Origin: Virgisporangium aurantiacum
GTDB lineage: Bacteria > Actinomycetota > Actinomycetes > Mycobacteriales > Micromonosporaceae
DNA: 64,000 bases
Direction: 5' to 3'
Assembly: GCF_016863635.1 (NCBI RefSeq)
Contig: NZ_BOPG01000048.1
Coordinates: 62,001-126,000 of the forward strand
The translations under genes were made by a program, and so were the position numbers. Below the pieces are notes generated by a model. The model was not told the DNA's origin, did not search any database, and worked only from the letters and a program-made list of their open reading frames with translations. Positions within the stretch are counted from its first letter, which is position 1; every line of letters begins with the position of its first letter. Positions 7,383 through 15,793 of the stretch are shown in pieces.

Positions 7383-8513
7383 CTAGCGGGACGCCAACGC
7401 CCGCAGCGCGCTCACGTCGATGGACCCGGTGGGAACGTCCGAGTCCACCGGGAAGTACATCCGCTGCACCGCCGCCATGATGCTCTCGATCACCAGCTCA
7501 CGGAACCGGGGATCGATCAGCCGGGCGCGGTCGTCGGGCGAGGTCAGGTAACCGACCTCCACGCGCACCGCGGGCATGCGGGTCAACCGCAGCAGGTCCC
7601 AGACCTTGCCGTGCGTCTTGCAGTCGAGCATGCCGGTGCGCGCCACGATCTCGCGCTGCACCAACCCGGCCAGCCGCTCCCCCACCGTCGACGAGACGCC
7701 GGACGTCGTGCCGAAGTGGTACGTCGCCACCCCCGACGCGAGCGGGTTCGGGTGGCCGTCGATGTGCAGCGAGATGAACAGGTCGGCGCCCACCTCGTTC
7801 GCCAGGGTCACGCGCTCGCGGTCGGACACCCGGCCCGACGCCGGGCCGCGCGTCAGGAAGACCCGCATCCCGGCCGCGGCCAGCCGGCCCTCCAGCCGGG
7901 CGGCGAGGTCGAACGCCAGGTCGGCCTCGGCGTAGGAGTCGACGACCACGCCTCGGTCCGGTCCGCCGTGGCCCGGGTCGATCACGATGCGCTTGCCCAG
8001 CAGCGCCGGGCCGGACGAGCCGAACGCGACCGTCTCGCGGAGCCACTGCGGACGACCACCGACCACCTTGCGGCCGAGTCGCCGCAGCGCGTTCAGGGTC
8101 TGCGGGCCGCACGAGCCGTCGGGGTCGAGGCCGACCTCGCGCTGGAACTGGGCCACCGCCCGCGCGGTGCGCTGCCCGTAGATGCCGTCGGTGCGGCCCG
8201 GGTCGTAGCCCATCTCCAGGAGGCGCTCCTGCAACTGCAGGACGTCGTCACCGGTGAACGGGTCGGACACGCCGTAGTACAGGGCGCGCTGCCCGAGCCG
8301 CCAGCGGGCGCTGTCGAGGGCAAGCCAGGTCTCTTCGTCGACCACGCCATCGGTGGACAGGCCCCGGCTCTGCTGGAACGCCCGGACCGCCTGCTCGGTG
8401 GACTCGTCGTAGAAGTCATGCGCGGAGCCATCAACGAGGGCACCCACAGTAATGAGTACGTTACGAATCTCCGCGACTGCTGGGCCGCGCTCGCCGGGCC
8501 GGATCGGACGCAT
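7383..8513 (-). CDS. cwlM: CwlM-type N-acetylmuramoyl-L-alanine amidase
   Basis: 376 residues. Two N-terminal peptidoglycan-binding repeats (about 5-70 and 80-145) precede an Amidase_3 domain (about 175-360). Zn ligands appear present: His in IDPGHGGPD, Glu in SYAEADLAF and His in SLHIDGH, plus the catalytic Glu in VRVEVGYLTSPDDRA. ATG 8513 was chosen because AGGAGG lies 7 nt upstream (8521-8526); a longer frame to 8546 lacks this. There is no signal peptide. In mycobacteria CwlM is a cytoplasmic, PknB-phosphorylated activator of MurA rather than a hydrolase, and the location next to trxA, trxB and sigM matches. Whether this copy hydrolyses peptidoglycan is open. Confidence 0.93.
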   Translation of the reverse strand: MRPIRPGERGPAVAEIRNVLITVGALVDGSAHDFYDESTEQAVRAFQQSRGLSTDGVVDEETWLALDSARWRLGQRALYYGVSDPFTGDDVLQLQERLLEMGYDPGRTDGIYGQRTARAVAQFQREVGLDPDGSCGPQTLNALRRLGRKVVGGRPQWLRETVAFGSSGPALLGKRIVIDPGHGGPDRGVVVDSYAEADLAFDLAARLEGRLAAAGMRVFLTRGPASGRVSDRERVTLANEVGADLFISLHIDGHPNPLASGVATYHFGTTSGVSSTVGERLAGLVQREIVARTGMLDCKTHGKVWDLLRLTRMPAVRVEVGYLTSPDDRARLIDPRFRELVIESIMAAVQRMYFPVDSDVPTGSIDVSALRALASR

Positions 8514-8668
8514 CCACAAGCCTCCTAGATGTGTCACGTATAACACGATTCACCACACAGCCAGCTTCGGGGCTAAAACGCCTGATACCCGGCCGGAGCG
8601 TACAACCAACGCCCGAACGCCGCAGCCCGGCAGGGATGTGGAAACGATCAAGCGGCCAACCATAAGCA

Positions 8669-8710
8669 GGCGCCCCGGCCAGGGACAATCACCCATCCCG
8701 CCGGGGCGCC
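8669..8710 (-). terminator. Hairpin after trxA
   Basis: A perfect 10-bp inverted repeat (GGCGCCCCGG / CCGGGGCGCC) with a 22-nt loop lies 20 nt past the trxA stop. There is no T tract, so termination strength is uncertain. Confidence 0.5.
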
Positions 8711-8730
8711 CGTCAAACGCCTGACAATAA

Positions 8731-9045
8731 CTACAACGCCGACTCGATCAGCTTCAGGAGGTCGCCCTTGGGTCGTGCGCCGATGAGCGTGTTGACCGGG
8801 CGGCCGGCGCGGAACACCGTCAGCGTCGGTACCGACATCACCTGGTATGCCCGGGTGACCTCGGGGTTGGCGTCGATGTCGAGCTTGACGATCTCGACCC
8901 GGTCGCCGAGTTCCGTGGCGATCTCCTCGAGCAACGGCTGGACCTTGCGACAGGGCGAGCACCACGACGCCCAGAAATCGACCAGCACTGGCTTGTCAGA
9001 CTGCAACACGTCGCTGGTGAACGACGTATCGGTGACGACCTTCAT
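8731..9045 (-). CDS. trxA: Thioredoxin
   Basis: Small dithiol-disulfide oxidoreductase reduced by TrxB. 104 residues with the complete thioredoxin fold signature: active site WCSPC (C29-C32), buried Asp in VLVDFWASW, and the cis-Pro in SVPTLTVF. The middle residue is Ser instead of the usual Gly (WCGPC), which may shift the redox potential. It starts 9 nt after the trxB stop, so the two form an operon. Length is normal. Confidence 0.96.
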   Translation of the reverse strand: MKVVTDTSFTSDVLQSDKPVLVDFWASWCSPCRKVQPLLEEIATELGDRVEIVKLDIDANPEVTRAYQVMSVPTLTVFRAGRPVNTLIGARPKGDLLKLIESAL

Positions 9046-9054
9046 CAGGTTCTC

Positions 9055-9987
9055 TCAACTCCCAAGTTCAGCAAGGAACCGCTCGGCGTCCAGCGCGGCC
9101 GCACAACCCGTGCCCGCAGCCGTGATCGCCTGCCGGTAGGTGTGGTCGACCAGGTCGCCGGCGGCGAACACGCCCGGAACCGGGGTTCGGGTGCTGGGCG
9201 CCTCGACGAGTACGTACCCGTTCTCGTCCAGCGGAATCTGTCCACGGAAAAGCTCACTCCGCGGATCGTGGCCGATCGCCACGAACACGCCGGTGACGGG
9301 CAATTCACGCGATTCGCCGGTAACCGTGTCGGTCAGGCGTACCCCGGCGACCTTGCCCCCGCCGTCGACAATCTCGGAAACAACGGAGTTCCAGACCACC
9401 GAGATCTTCGGGTTCGACAGCGCCCGCTCGGCCATGATCTTGCTGGCCCGGAACGAGTCACGCCGGTGGATGATCGTGACCTTCTCGGCGAACTTGGTGA
9501 GGAACGTCGCCTCCTCCATCGCCGAGTCACCACCACCGACGACCGCGATCTGCTGGCCACGGAAGAAGAACCCGTCACAGGTCGCACACGACGAGACGCC
9601 GTGCCCGAGCAGCTCCTGCTCCCCCGGCACGCCCAGCGGTCGCCAGGCCGAACCGGTGGACAGGATGACCGCCCGCCCCTTGTACGCCGTCTCGTTGATC
9701 CAGACGGTCTTCACCGGGCCGTCGAGCTCGACCCGGGTGGCGTCGTCGGTGATGAACTCGGCACCGAAGCGCTCGGCCTGCTTGCGCATGTTGTCCATGA
9801 GTTCGGGGCCCAGGATCCCGTCGGGGAATCCCGGGAAGTTCTCGACCTCGGTGGTGGTCATGAGTGCCCCACCCGAGGTCACACCTTCAATCACCAACGG
9901 CTTCAGGTTGGCTCGCGCGGCGTACACGGCGGCGGTGTATCCGGCCGGGCCAGACCCCACGATGATGAGGTTGCGGACCTCGTCCAC
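9055..9987 (-). CDS. trxB: Thioredoxin reductase
   Basis: FAD/NADPH enzyme that reduces thioredoxin. 310 residues from GTG 9987, chosen because AAGGAG lies about 7 nt upstream; the frame extends further to 10014 without support. The FAD-binding motif IIVGSGPAGYTAAVYAARA is at the N-terminus, the redox-active CATC with following Asp is near residue 130, the NADPH-binding VVGGGDSAMEEA is near 150, and the FAD-closing FAAGDLVD is near the end. It sits upstream of trxA in the block shared with the sigM locus of mycobacteria and Streptomyces. Confidence 0.97.
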   Translation of the reverse strand: MDEVRNLIIVGSGPAGYTAAVYAARANLKPLVIEGVTSGGALMTTTEVENFPGFPDGILGPELMDNMRKQAERFGAEFITDDATRVELDGPVKTVWINETAYKGRAVILSTGSAWRPLGVPGEQELLGHGVSSCATCDGFFFRGQQIAVVGGGDSAMEEATFLTKFAEKVTIIHRRDSFRASKIMAERALSNPKISVVWNSVVSEIVDGGGKVAGVRLTDTVTGESRELPVTGVFVAIGHDPRSELFRGQIPLDENGYVLVEAPSTRTPVPGVFAAGDLVDHTYRQAITAAGTGCAAALDAERFLAELGS

Positions 9988-10073
9988 GAGATTGCTCCTT
10001 CTACGAAACGTCACCAGCAGAACGCCATCGTACGAAGTGGTGATTCCCGATGGTGCGTGGTCCGTGTGTCAGG

Positions 10074-11009
10074 TCACGTTAGGGGGCCGTGGAACAATTC
10101 GTCGGTCGTTCCGGCGGGCTGCCCGCAGTTCTGCCCGGCCGCCACCACCAGCGGCCGCCCGTCGCCCGCCCGCGCGCCGTCGAGCAGCACGACGACCGCC
10201 GGTTTGCCCTCGAACCGCGCCAGGTCGACGACCCGTACCTGACCCCCGAACACCGCCTGAACGGCGTCCAGGCAGTCCCTCAGGACCGCCGGCACCGTCC
10301 GGAATCTGGTGAGCTCCGGCGGCTCGCTCCCGGGCGGCAGCGTGCCCTCCAAGCTGTCCGCCTTGGCGTTCGAGTCGGCGGCATTCCGCTCGCTGGTCGC
10401 GTACGGCGCCGCGCCCCCCGACGTCAGTTGGGACAGGCCGCCGAACGACCCGGACTGATAGTCGCGCCCGCTGATCACGATTCCGCCCGCGGCCCCGGCG
10501 ACCGGCGCGGCCTCGTTCACGGCCGGGGCACCGGCGGAGGTGTCGGCCGAGTCCCGCGAGGCGGTCGGGAACGTCGCCACGACCCCCACGCCGAACGCGA
10601 TCACGGCCGCCGCCGCCGACAGGCCCGCCGCCCACCGCGCCGTCCGCCGCTTCCGGGCGCGTCCCGGCCCGGTTGCGCCGGGCCCGGTCGCGCCGGGGCC
10701 GACAGCGCCCGGGCCGCGGGTGGGCCGGGCCTCGGCGCGGCTCACGGTTGCGGCTTCGGGGGAAGATCCGAGATTACGCAGGACGTCGTCCAGCCGGGCG
10801 ACCACATCCTCGGGTACGGCGTCGACGACCTCGCCGACCGCACGAAGGTCGGCGCTGACCGACGACATCGCCGCGGCCAGGTCGTCGTGCGCGGCCGCCC
10901 ACTCCGGGTCGGTGTCGACGAGCCCGCGAACCTCGGCGGCGTCGGGGGTGCCGTCGAGCGCCCCACCGACGTAGTCGGCGAGCCGATCCAGATCGACGCG
11001 CTCAGTCAT
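10074..11009 (-). CDS. Membrane-anchored anti-sigma factor (RsmA-like)
   Basis: 311 residues. The N-terminal cytoplasmic part (about 1-115) would bind and inhibit the sigma factor encoded just upstream. A hydrophobic helix around 127-147 (WAAGLSAAAAVIAFGVGVVA) crosses the membrane. The remaining 160 residues form an extracytoplasmic domain with a Cys pair (RDCLDAV and GQNCGQP) that could form a disulfide, fitting the adjacent thioredoxin genes. No HxxxCxxC zinc motif is seen, so it is not a ZAS-type factor. ATG 11009 overlaps the sigma gene stop by 4 nt, indicating coupled translation. The call rests partly on position. Confidence 0.75.
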   Translation of the reverse strand: MTERVDLDRLADYVGGALDGTPDAAEVRGLVDTDPEWAAAHDDLAAAMSSVSADLRAVGEVVDAVPEDVVARLDDVLRNLGSSPEAATVSRAEARPTRGPGAVGPGATGPGATGPGRARKRRTARWAAGLSAAAAVIAFGVGVVATFPTASRDSADTSAGAPAVNEAAPVAGAAGGIVISGRDYQSGSFGGLSQLTSGGAAPYATSERNAADSNAKADSLEGTLPPGSEPPELTRFRTVPAVLRDCLDAVQAVFGGQVRVVDLARFEGKPAVVVLLDGARAGDGRPLVVAAGQNCGQPAGTTDELFHGPLT

Positions 11010-11584
11010 GCACCCTCCTCCCGCTCAGATCCGACGCTGGCCGCGGGCGGTGGGTTCCGTAGGTAGCCGAGGAGCCCGGCGAGCCGGGCCCGCCCGCGCG
11101 CGCACCGGCTCTTGATGGTGCCCTCGGCGACCTCGAGGATCTCCGCCGCCTCGGCCACCGCGTACCCGTACACATCAACCAGTACCAGGGCGGCCCGCTG
11201 GTCGACCGGCAACTGGGCGAGGGCGGCCTGCACGTCGAGGCGGATCTCCCGGTCGGGTGCCGGCGCCACCGTGGTGTCGACCTCGGGCAGCGGCACGGTG
11301 GGGCGCACCTTCTGTCGCCGGATGCGGTCGAGACAGGCGTTCACCACGATGCGGTGCAGCCACGTCGTCACCGCGCTGTCGCCCCGGAACCGGGCGGCCG
11401 CCCGGTACGCCGAGAGCAGCGCGTCCTGGAGCGCGTCGGCCGCATCTTCCCGGTCGCCCATGGTGCGCAGCGCCACCGCCCACAGCCGGTCGCGGTGGCG
11501 TTCGATCAGGGCGCCGAACGCGTCGCGGTCGCCAGCGAGATGCGCGCGCAGCAGCGCGCCGTCGTCTCGGCTGTCGGTGGGCAC
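11006..11584 (-). CDS. sigM: ECF RNA polymerase sigma factor, SigM type
   Basis: About 192 residues from GTG 11584; an upstream TTG at 11593 is possible. Region 2 (about 10-80) recognises the -10 element and includes the conserved DAADALQDALLSAYRAAARF helix. Region 4 (about 115-170) contains the helix-turn-helix AVAEAAEILEVAEGTIKSR that reads the -35. Regions 1.1 and 3 are absent, as in ECF factors. The downstream anti-sigma gene overlaps by 4 nt. The locus order matches mycobacterial sigM-rsmA-trxB-trxC-cwlM, where SigM answers envelope or thiol stress; the stimulus here is inferred. Confidence 0.92.
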   Translation of the reverse strand: MPTDSRDDGALLRAHLAGDRDAFGALIERHRDRLWAVALRTMGDREDAADALQDALLSAYRAAARFRGDSAVTTWLHRIVVNACLDRIRRQKVRPTVPLPEVDTTVAPAPDREIRLDVQAALAQLPVDQRAALVLVDVYGYAVAEAAEILEVAEGTIKSRCARGRARLAGLLGYLRNPPPAASVGSEREEGA

Positions 11585-11622
11585 GGCGTGCAATCTATCC
11601 GGATCGCGCTAACCGCGTTGAC

Positions 11623-13158
11623 CTACGGTGACTGCTGACCGCGGACCGCGATCTCCATCACTTCGAGGCGGAACTTGTTCGCCCCGTCGGCGGGCGACGG
11701 CGGGATCTTCGTGAACCAGACCAGCAGGTACCGGACCTTCTGCTCCTGGCCGGACAGCAGCAGGCGGGTGGTGGCGTCGACCTTCGGTTCGCCGATGTCG
11801 GCCCACCCGACCGCCGCGGCGTCACCCTCCCGCGAATCGGGGACCGCGGTGTTGCTGCCCTTCAACACGACCGTGGCTCCGGACGCCGCCATGTCGATCT
11901 GCACGGCCGAGACCGCGGTCTCCTTGCCCAGATCGATCAGCACGCCGATGCCCGGCTTGATGTTGCCGAAGTTCGGGTAGTCGAAGTACTGGTTGGTGCG
12001 CCAGGTGGTGCCGGGGTTCCCGTCGACCATCTTGCTGGCGTTCTGCGCGTTGTCACGGTCGTTGACCGGTGCCACGATGCGCAGCGCCGTCGGCGCGATG
12101 GTGATGGGCGCGGCCGCACCGGTGCCCGTGGTGGGCGACTTGCCCGGCGCCGCCGTGCCGACCGCGCCCACCTGCGGCGTCGTCGGCGAGTTCTTGCTGC
12201 CGCCGAGCGTGTTCACCGCCGCGATCGTGCCGGCGATCGCGATCACCAGCAGTGCCGCGATCACGATGGCCATCTTGCGGCCGGTGGGCGTCGACGACTC
12301 GGGCGCCAGCGCGGCGGAGTCGAACGCGTCGAGGTCGAGCGGCTCGTCGGCGAACAGTGCGCCCTCGGCGTTGTCGAGGTGGCTCAGCTCATTGGCCAGC
12401 ACTTCGGCCGTCGGGAGGTCGAGGTTCGGGTTCAGCAGGTCGACCGTGAGCTGGTCGACCTGGTTCGGGATGCCGGCCCGGATCTGGTGCGGAGCCAGGA
12501 TCGCGCCGGCGGCGTTGCGGCTCGCGTCGAGCTCGTTGGCGACGCCGGCCTCGACGTGCGGCCAGTTCCCGGTGAGCGCGCAGTACAGCACCGCGCCGAT
12601 CGCGCGGATGTCGGATTCGACGGTGGCGGCCTCGTCGGCCCGGGCGTCGCCGAGCACCACGCGGCCGTCGTCTCCGATGAGCACCGTGCCCGGCTGCACG
12701 TTGCCGTGCGCCATGCCGGTGTCGTGCAGCGCCGAGACGGCGGCGGCGACGGCGTGGGCGATCGCGACGGCCTTGTCGGCCTCCAACGGCCCGTAGCTCG
12801 CGACGACCTTGCGCAGCGAGGTGCCCTCGACCCACTCCCGGACCACGTAGGCCCGGTCGCCCTCGTCGATCGCGTCGTAGACGCCGATGAGGTGGGGGTG
12901 GACGATGCGACTCGCGGTGACGGCGGCCGACAGCATCTCGGCGGCCGAATCCCCACCGGGATACCGCAACACAACCGTTACCGGCCGCTGGAGAATCACG
13001 TCGGACCCGCGCCACAGCTGACGACCGAGCATGTCGTTGCCGATATGCTCCTCGAGCCGGTACCGCTGGGCCAGAACCTCGCCTACCTGCGGTGATCCAT
13101 GATCAAGAACCTGGGAAGCGGGGGTACGCGCCAGCGGGTCGTCGTCCATCGGCGTCAC
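11623..13158 (-). CDS. Membrane pseudokinase with extracellular discoidin-like domain
   Basis: 511 residues. The N-terminal 270 residues have a protein-kinase fold but with broken catalytic motifs: the catalytic-loop HRDxKxxN is replaced by HGNVQPGTVL, the DFG by LGDA, and the VAIK lysine by Arg in VTVVLRY. A transmembrane helix follows near 300-322 (MAIVIAALLVIAIAGTIAA). The extracytoplasmic C-terminus (about 365-511) resembles a discoidin/galactose-binding beta fold (DGNPGTTWRTNQY). In M. tuberculosis the equivalent pseudokinase is fused to MurJ (Rv3910) and is phosphorylated by PknB to bind FhaA. Here it is a separate gene 118 nt downstream of murJ. sigM starts 38 nt downstream. Confidence 0.85.
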   Translation of the reverse strand: MTPMDDDPLARTPASQVLDHGSPQVGEVLAQRYRLEEHIGNDMLGRQLWRGSDVILQRPVTVVLRYPGGDSAAEMLSAAVTASRIVHPHLIGVYDAIDEGDRAYVVREWVEGTSLRKVVASYGPLEADKAVAIAHAVAAAVSALHDTGMAHGNVQPGTVLIGDDGRVVLGDARADEAATVESDIRAIGAVLYCALTGNWPHVEAGVANELDASRNAAGAILAPHQIRAGIPNQVDQLTVDLLNPNLDLPTAEVLANELSHLDNAEGALFADEPLDLDAFDSAALAPESSTPTGRKMAIVIAALLVIAIAGTIAAVNTLGGSKNSPTTPQVGAVGTAAPGKSPTTGTGAAAPITIAPTALRIVAPVNDRDNAQNASKMVDGNPGTTWRTNQYFDYPNFGNIKPGIGVLIDLGKETAVSAVQIDMAASGATVVLKGSNTAVPDSREGDAAAVGWADIGEPKVDATTRLLLSGQEQKVRYLLVWFTKIPPSPADGANKFRLEVMEIAVRGQQSP

Positions 13159-13276
13159 CCGTCCTCCCTTCCGCCGGACCTGCCCCTCAGCCTATGCGGT
13201 GAGCACGACGGTCAAGAGCGACCCTACCCGCCTTGTGCCAATCCACCTGATGCAGCGCGCCCGGTTTGTACTGTGG

Positions 13277-15673
13277 CTAACCGGATCTGCCGAGCCGGCC
13301 CCGGACCATCCGGGTGAGGTCTCGTACCTCGGCTACCCGGAATACCAGTGCAAGCACATAGTAGAGGCCGAACAGCAGCGCGCTACCAAGCAGCAGTTGA
13401 ACGATGCTGGCGACCTTGCCCGTGCCGCTGACACTGCTGAGCCCGTACACGAGCAGGATCGTGGGAACGGCGGCGACCGCGGCCGCGCCGACCAGCTTGA
13501 CCAGCGCCGACGCCACCCGCCGTAGCCCGAGGAACCCCAGCCTGCGGCGGAGCAAGTGAATGCTTATCGCCGCGCCGAGGGTGAACGACAGCGCGCTGCC
13601 GCCCATCATCGCGGCCGTCACCGCGACCGTCGGCAGGACCACCGCGACGATCAGGTTGGTGACGATGCGGAACCCGACCACGGGGATGTTGATCAGCGAC
13701 GGCGTGCGGGTGTCGCGCAGGGCGTAGAACGCGAACTGCTGCAACTGCATGATCGCGTAGGGCACCAGGCCGAGGCCGGCGGCGGCGATCACGGGGGCGG
13801 TGGCCAGCGCGTTCTCGTGCTTGTAGTTGCCCCACTCGAACAGCGTCACGGCCATCGGGCGGCCGAGCACGATGTAGGCGGCAGTGATCGGTACCAGCAC
13901 CACCGATACCAGCCGTAGCCCGTTGTTGAGCTGATCGATGAGGTCCTGATGCCGGCCGTCGGCGGCGGCGGCCGACAGCCGTGGCATGAGCGCAGTGAGA
14001 ACGGACACAGCCACGATGCCGTGCGCCATCATGAAGATCAGAAAGGCATTCTGGAAGACGATGACGCCGGCCTCGCCCTGGGTGCCGACGTCCTTGGCGA
14101 TCCGCAGCACGACGAACAGGCCGATCTGGTTCACCACGACGTACAGCAGCATCCAGCTGGCGAGCCGGCCCAGTTCGCCGAGGCCCAGCGAGCGGAAGTC
14201 GAACCGCGGCTTCCACCGGAACCCCACCTTGTGCAGCGCCGGTAGCAGGCCCGCGGCCTGCACGATGATGCCGCTCATCGTGCCGAGCCCGAGCACCAGG
14301 ATCTGCGCCGTGGAGATCGTGTCCGGCGCGACCACGTCGCCGCTGGTGACCACGATGAACAGCACCGCGGTGCCGATCACCACGACGTTGTTGAGGATCG
14401 GCGTCCACATCGGTGCGGCGAAGTGCCCGCGGGAGTTGAGCAGCGCACCCATCAGGGCCGCCATGCCGTAGCAGAAGATCGCCGGCAGGATCAGGTAGGC
14501 CAGGTGGGTGACGAGTTCCTTGTCGTCCGAGGTGACCTTCGACGGCGTGAGCAGCGTGGTGAACAGCGGCGCGGCCAGCACCGCGAGGGTCGTCGCCACG
14601 CCGAGGGCGATCACGGCGAGCGTCATCAGGCGCTGGGCGTAGGCCTGGCCGCCGTCCGGGTCGGCCTTCCGGGTGCGCACCAGCACCGGCACGATCACGC
14701 TCGACAGCACACCGCCGACGAGCAGTTCGAACACCATGTTCGGCAGGGTGATCGCGAGCTGGTAGTCGTCGGCGACCAGGCCGGCACCGAGGGCGGCGCT
14801 GATCGCGGCCGCCCGTAGGAAACCGGTGAGCCGGCTGACGACGCTCCCGGCGGCCATCACCGCGCTGTTCCGCGCGACGCTGCGGCTCTCGGTCGCCGGG
14901 GCGCTGGCTCGGGCTGGAGCCGTGGCCGTGGCCGTAGTTGCTGCGGCTCCGGTGGCTGTGGCTCCGGTGGCTATGGCTCCTGTGGCCGCGGCTGTGGCTG
15001 TGGCGACCGCGGGCGGGGCGACCGGCGGCGTGACCGTGGAGTCGGGGCCGGTGGTGCCGTCGGTGGTCGGTGGGACGGCTGGGGCCTCCGGCACCCGCGC
15101 GGTACCGACCACCGCCTGCGTCGGGTAGCTGGGCGCGTAGCCGGCCTGGGGCGCGTGGCTGGCCTGGGGCGGGTAGCCGGCTTGCGGCGCGTGGCTGGCC
15201 TGGGGCGGGTAGCCGGCTTGCGGCATGTGGCCGGCCTGCGGCGGGTAGTTCCGCGGCCGGCCCGATGCGTCGAGGTATGCGGTGGGCTCGGCGTTCAGGG
15301 AGTGCTCGGGCACCGACGCGTGTCCGGTGGCGGCGGTCGGCACGTGCGGCGGAAGGGGCGGCCGGGCCGGCGGGGGCGGCACGGGGGCGGCGCCCACCGC
15401 GGTCGGCGGTGCGGCGTGACGCGGGCGGTGGGTCTGCACCTGAGGGTGCGGCGGCCCGTCCGGGATCGCCGACATCACGATCGTGTCGTCGGGTGCCATC
15501 GCGACCAGGGGCACCGGCGGCGGGGCGTCGACGGCCGTCAGCGGGGAGGCCGGCATCACCACCGTCTGGTCGAAGTCGCCGGCGGGTGGACCGACGGGCA
15601 CCACCACGGTGCGTTCCGGCTCGTCACCGGCCGGTACGGCGACGGTCTCGTCGGGATCCCCGGGCCGGCTCAT
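13277..15673 (-). CDS. murJ: Lipid II flippase MurJ (MviN) with long cytoplasmic N-terminus
   Basis: 798 residues from ATG 15673, the first Met downstream of the divergent pcnA promoter; the open frame runs much further across pcnA but that part is antisense. The MATE/MurJ membrane domain (about 268-798) begins RNSAVMAAGSVVSRLTGFLR, the family hallmark, and has about 14 helices. It flips lipid II to the outer leaflet. The first 265 residues are low complexity and cytoplasmic, with four short Thr motifs (DETVAVP, ERTVVVP, DQTVVMP, DDTIVM) and a PQAGY/PQASHA repeat. Such Thr sites could be targets of Ser/Thr kinases. No Shine-Dalgarno is seen, so a leaderless transcript is possible. Confidence 0.92.
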   Translation of the reverse strand: MSRPGDPDETVAVPAGDEPERTVVVPVGPPAGDFDQTVVMPASPLTAVDAPPPVPLVAMAPDDTIVMSAIPDGPPHPQVQTHRPRHAAPPTAVGAAPVPPPPARPPLPPHVPTAATGHASVPEHSLNAEPTAYLDASGRPRNYPPQAGHMPQAGYPPQASHAPQAGYPPQASHAPQAGYAPSYPTQAVVGTARVPEAPAVPPTTDGTTGPDSTVTPPVAPPAVATATAAATGAIATGATATGAAATTATATAPARASAPATESRSVARNSAVMAAGSVVSRLTGFLRAAAISAALGAGLVADDYQLAITLPNMVFELLVGGVLSSVIVPVLVRTRKADPDGGQAYAQRLMTLAVIALGVATTLAVLAAPLFTTLLTPSKVTSDDKELVTHLAYLILPAIFCYGMAALMGALLNSRGHFAAPMWTPILNNVVVIGTAVLFIVVTSGDVVAPDTISTAQILVLGLGTMSGIIVQAAGLLPALHKVGFRWKPRFDFRSLGLGELGRLASWMLLYVVVNQIGLFVVLRIAKDVGTQGEAGVIVFQNAFLIFMMAHGIVAVSVLTALMPRLSAAAADGRHQDLIDQLNNGLRLVSVVLVPITAAYIVLGRPMAVTLFEWGNYKHENALATAPVIAAAGLGLVPYAIMQLQQFAFYALRDTRTPSLINIPVVGFRIVTNLIVAVVLPTVAVTAAMMGGSALSFTLGAAISIHLLRRRLGFLGLRRVASALVKLVGAAAVAAVPTILLVYGLSSVSGTGKVASIVQLLLGSALLFGLYYVLALVFRVAEVRDLTRMVRGRLGRSG
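15136..15250 (-). repeat. 36-nt tandem repeat coding PQAGYPPQASHA
   Basis: About three copies of a 36-nt unit (each two 18-nt half units) in the disordered N-terminus of MurJ. The frame is maintained. Confidence 0.75.
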
Positions 15674-15793
15674 GGAATAGGAGGTTACGCGGACGCGGCG
15701 AGCCGCACGCGACACGCCCGCGCCGCAGGTGACGGGCGCGCGGAGTGGAAACCCGGGCGCGGAGGTTTCGGCGCTGCGGTTAAGGTTCGTCCG

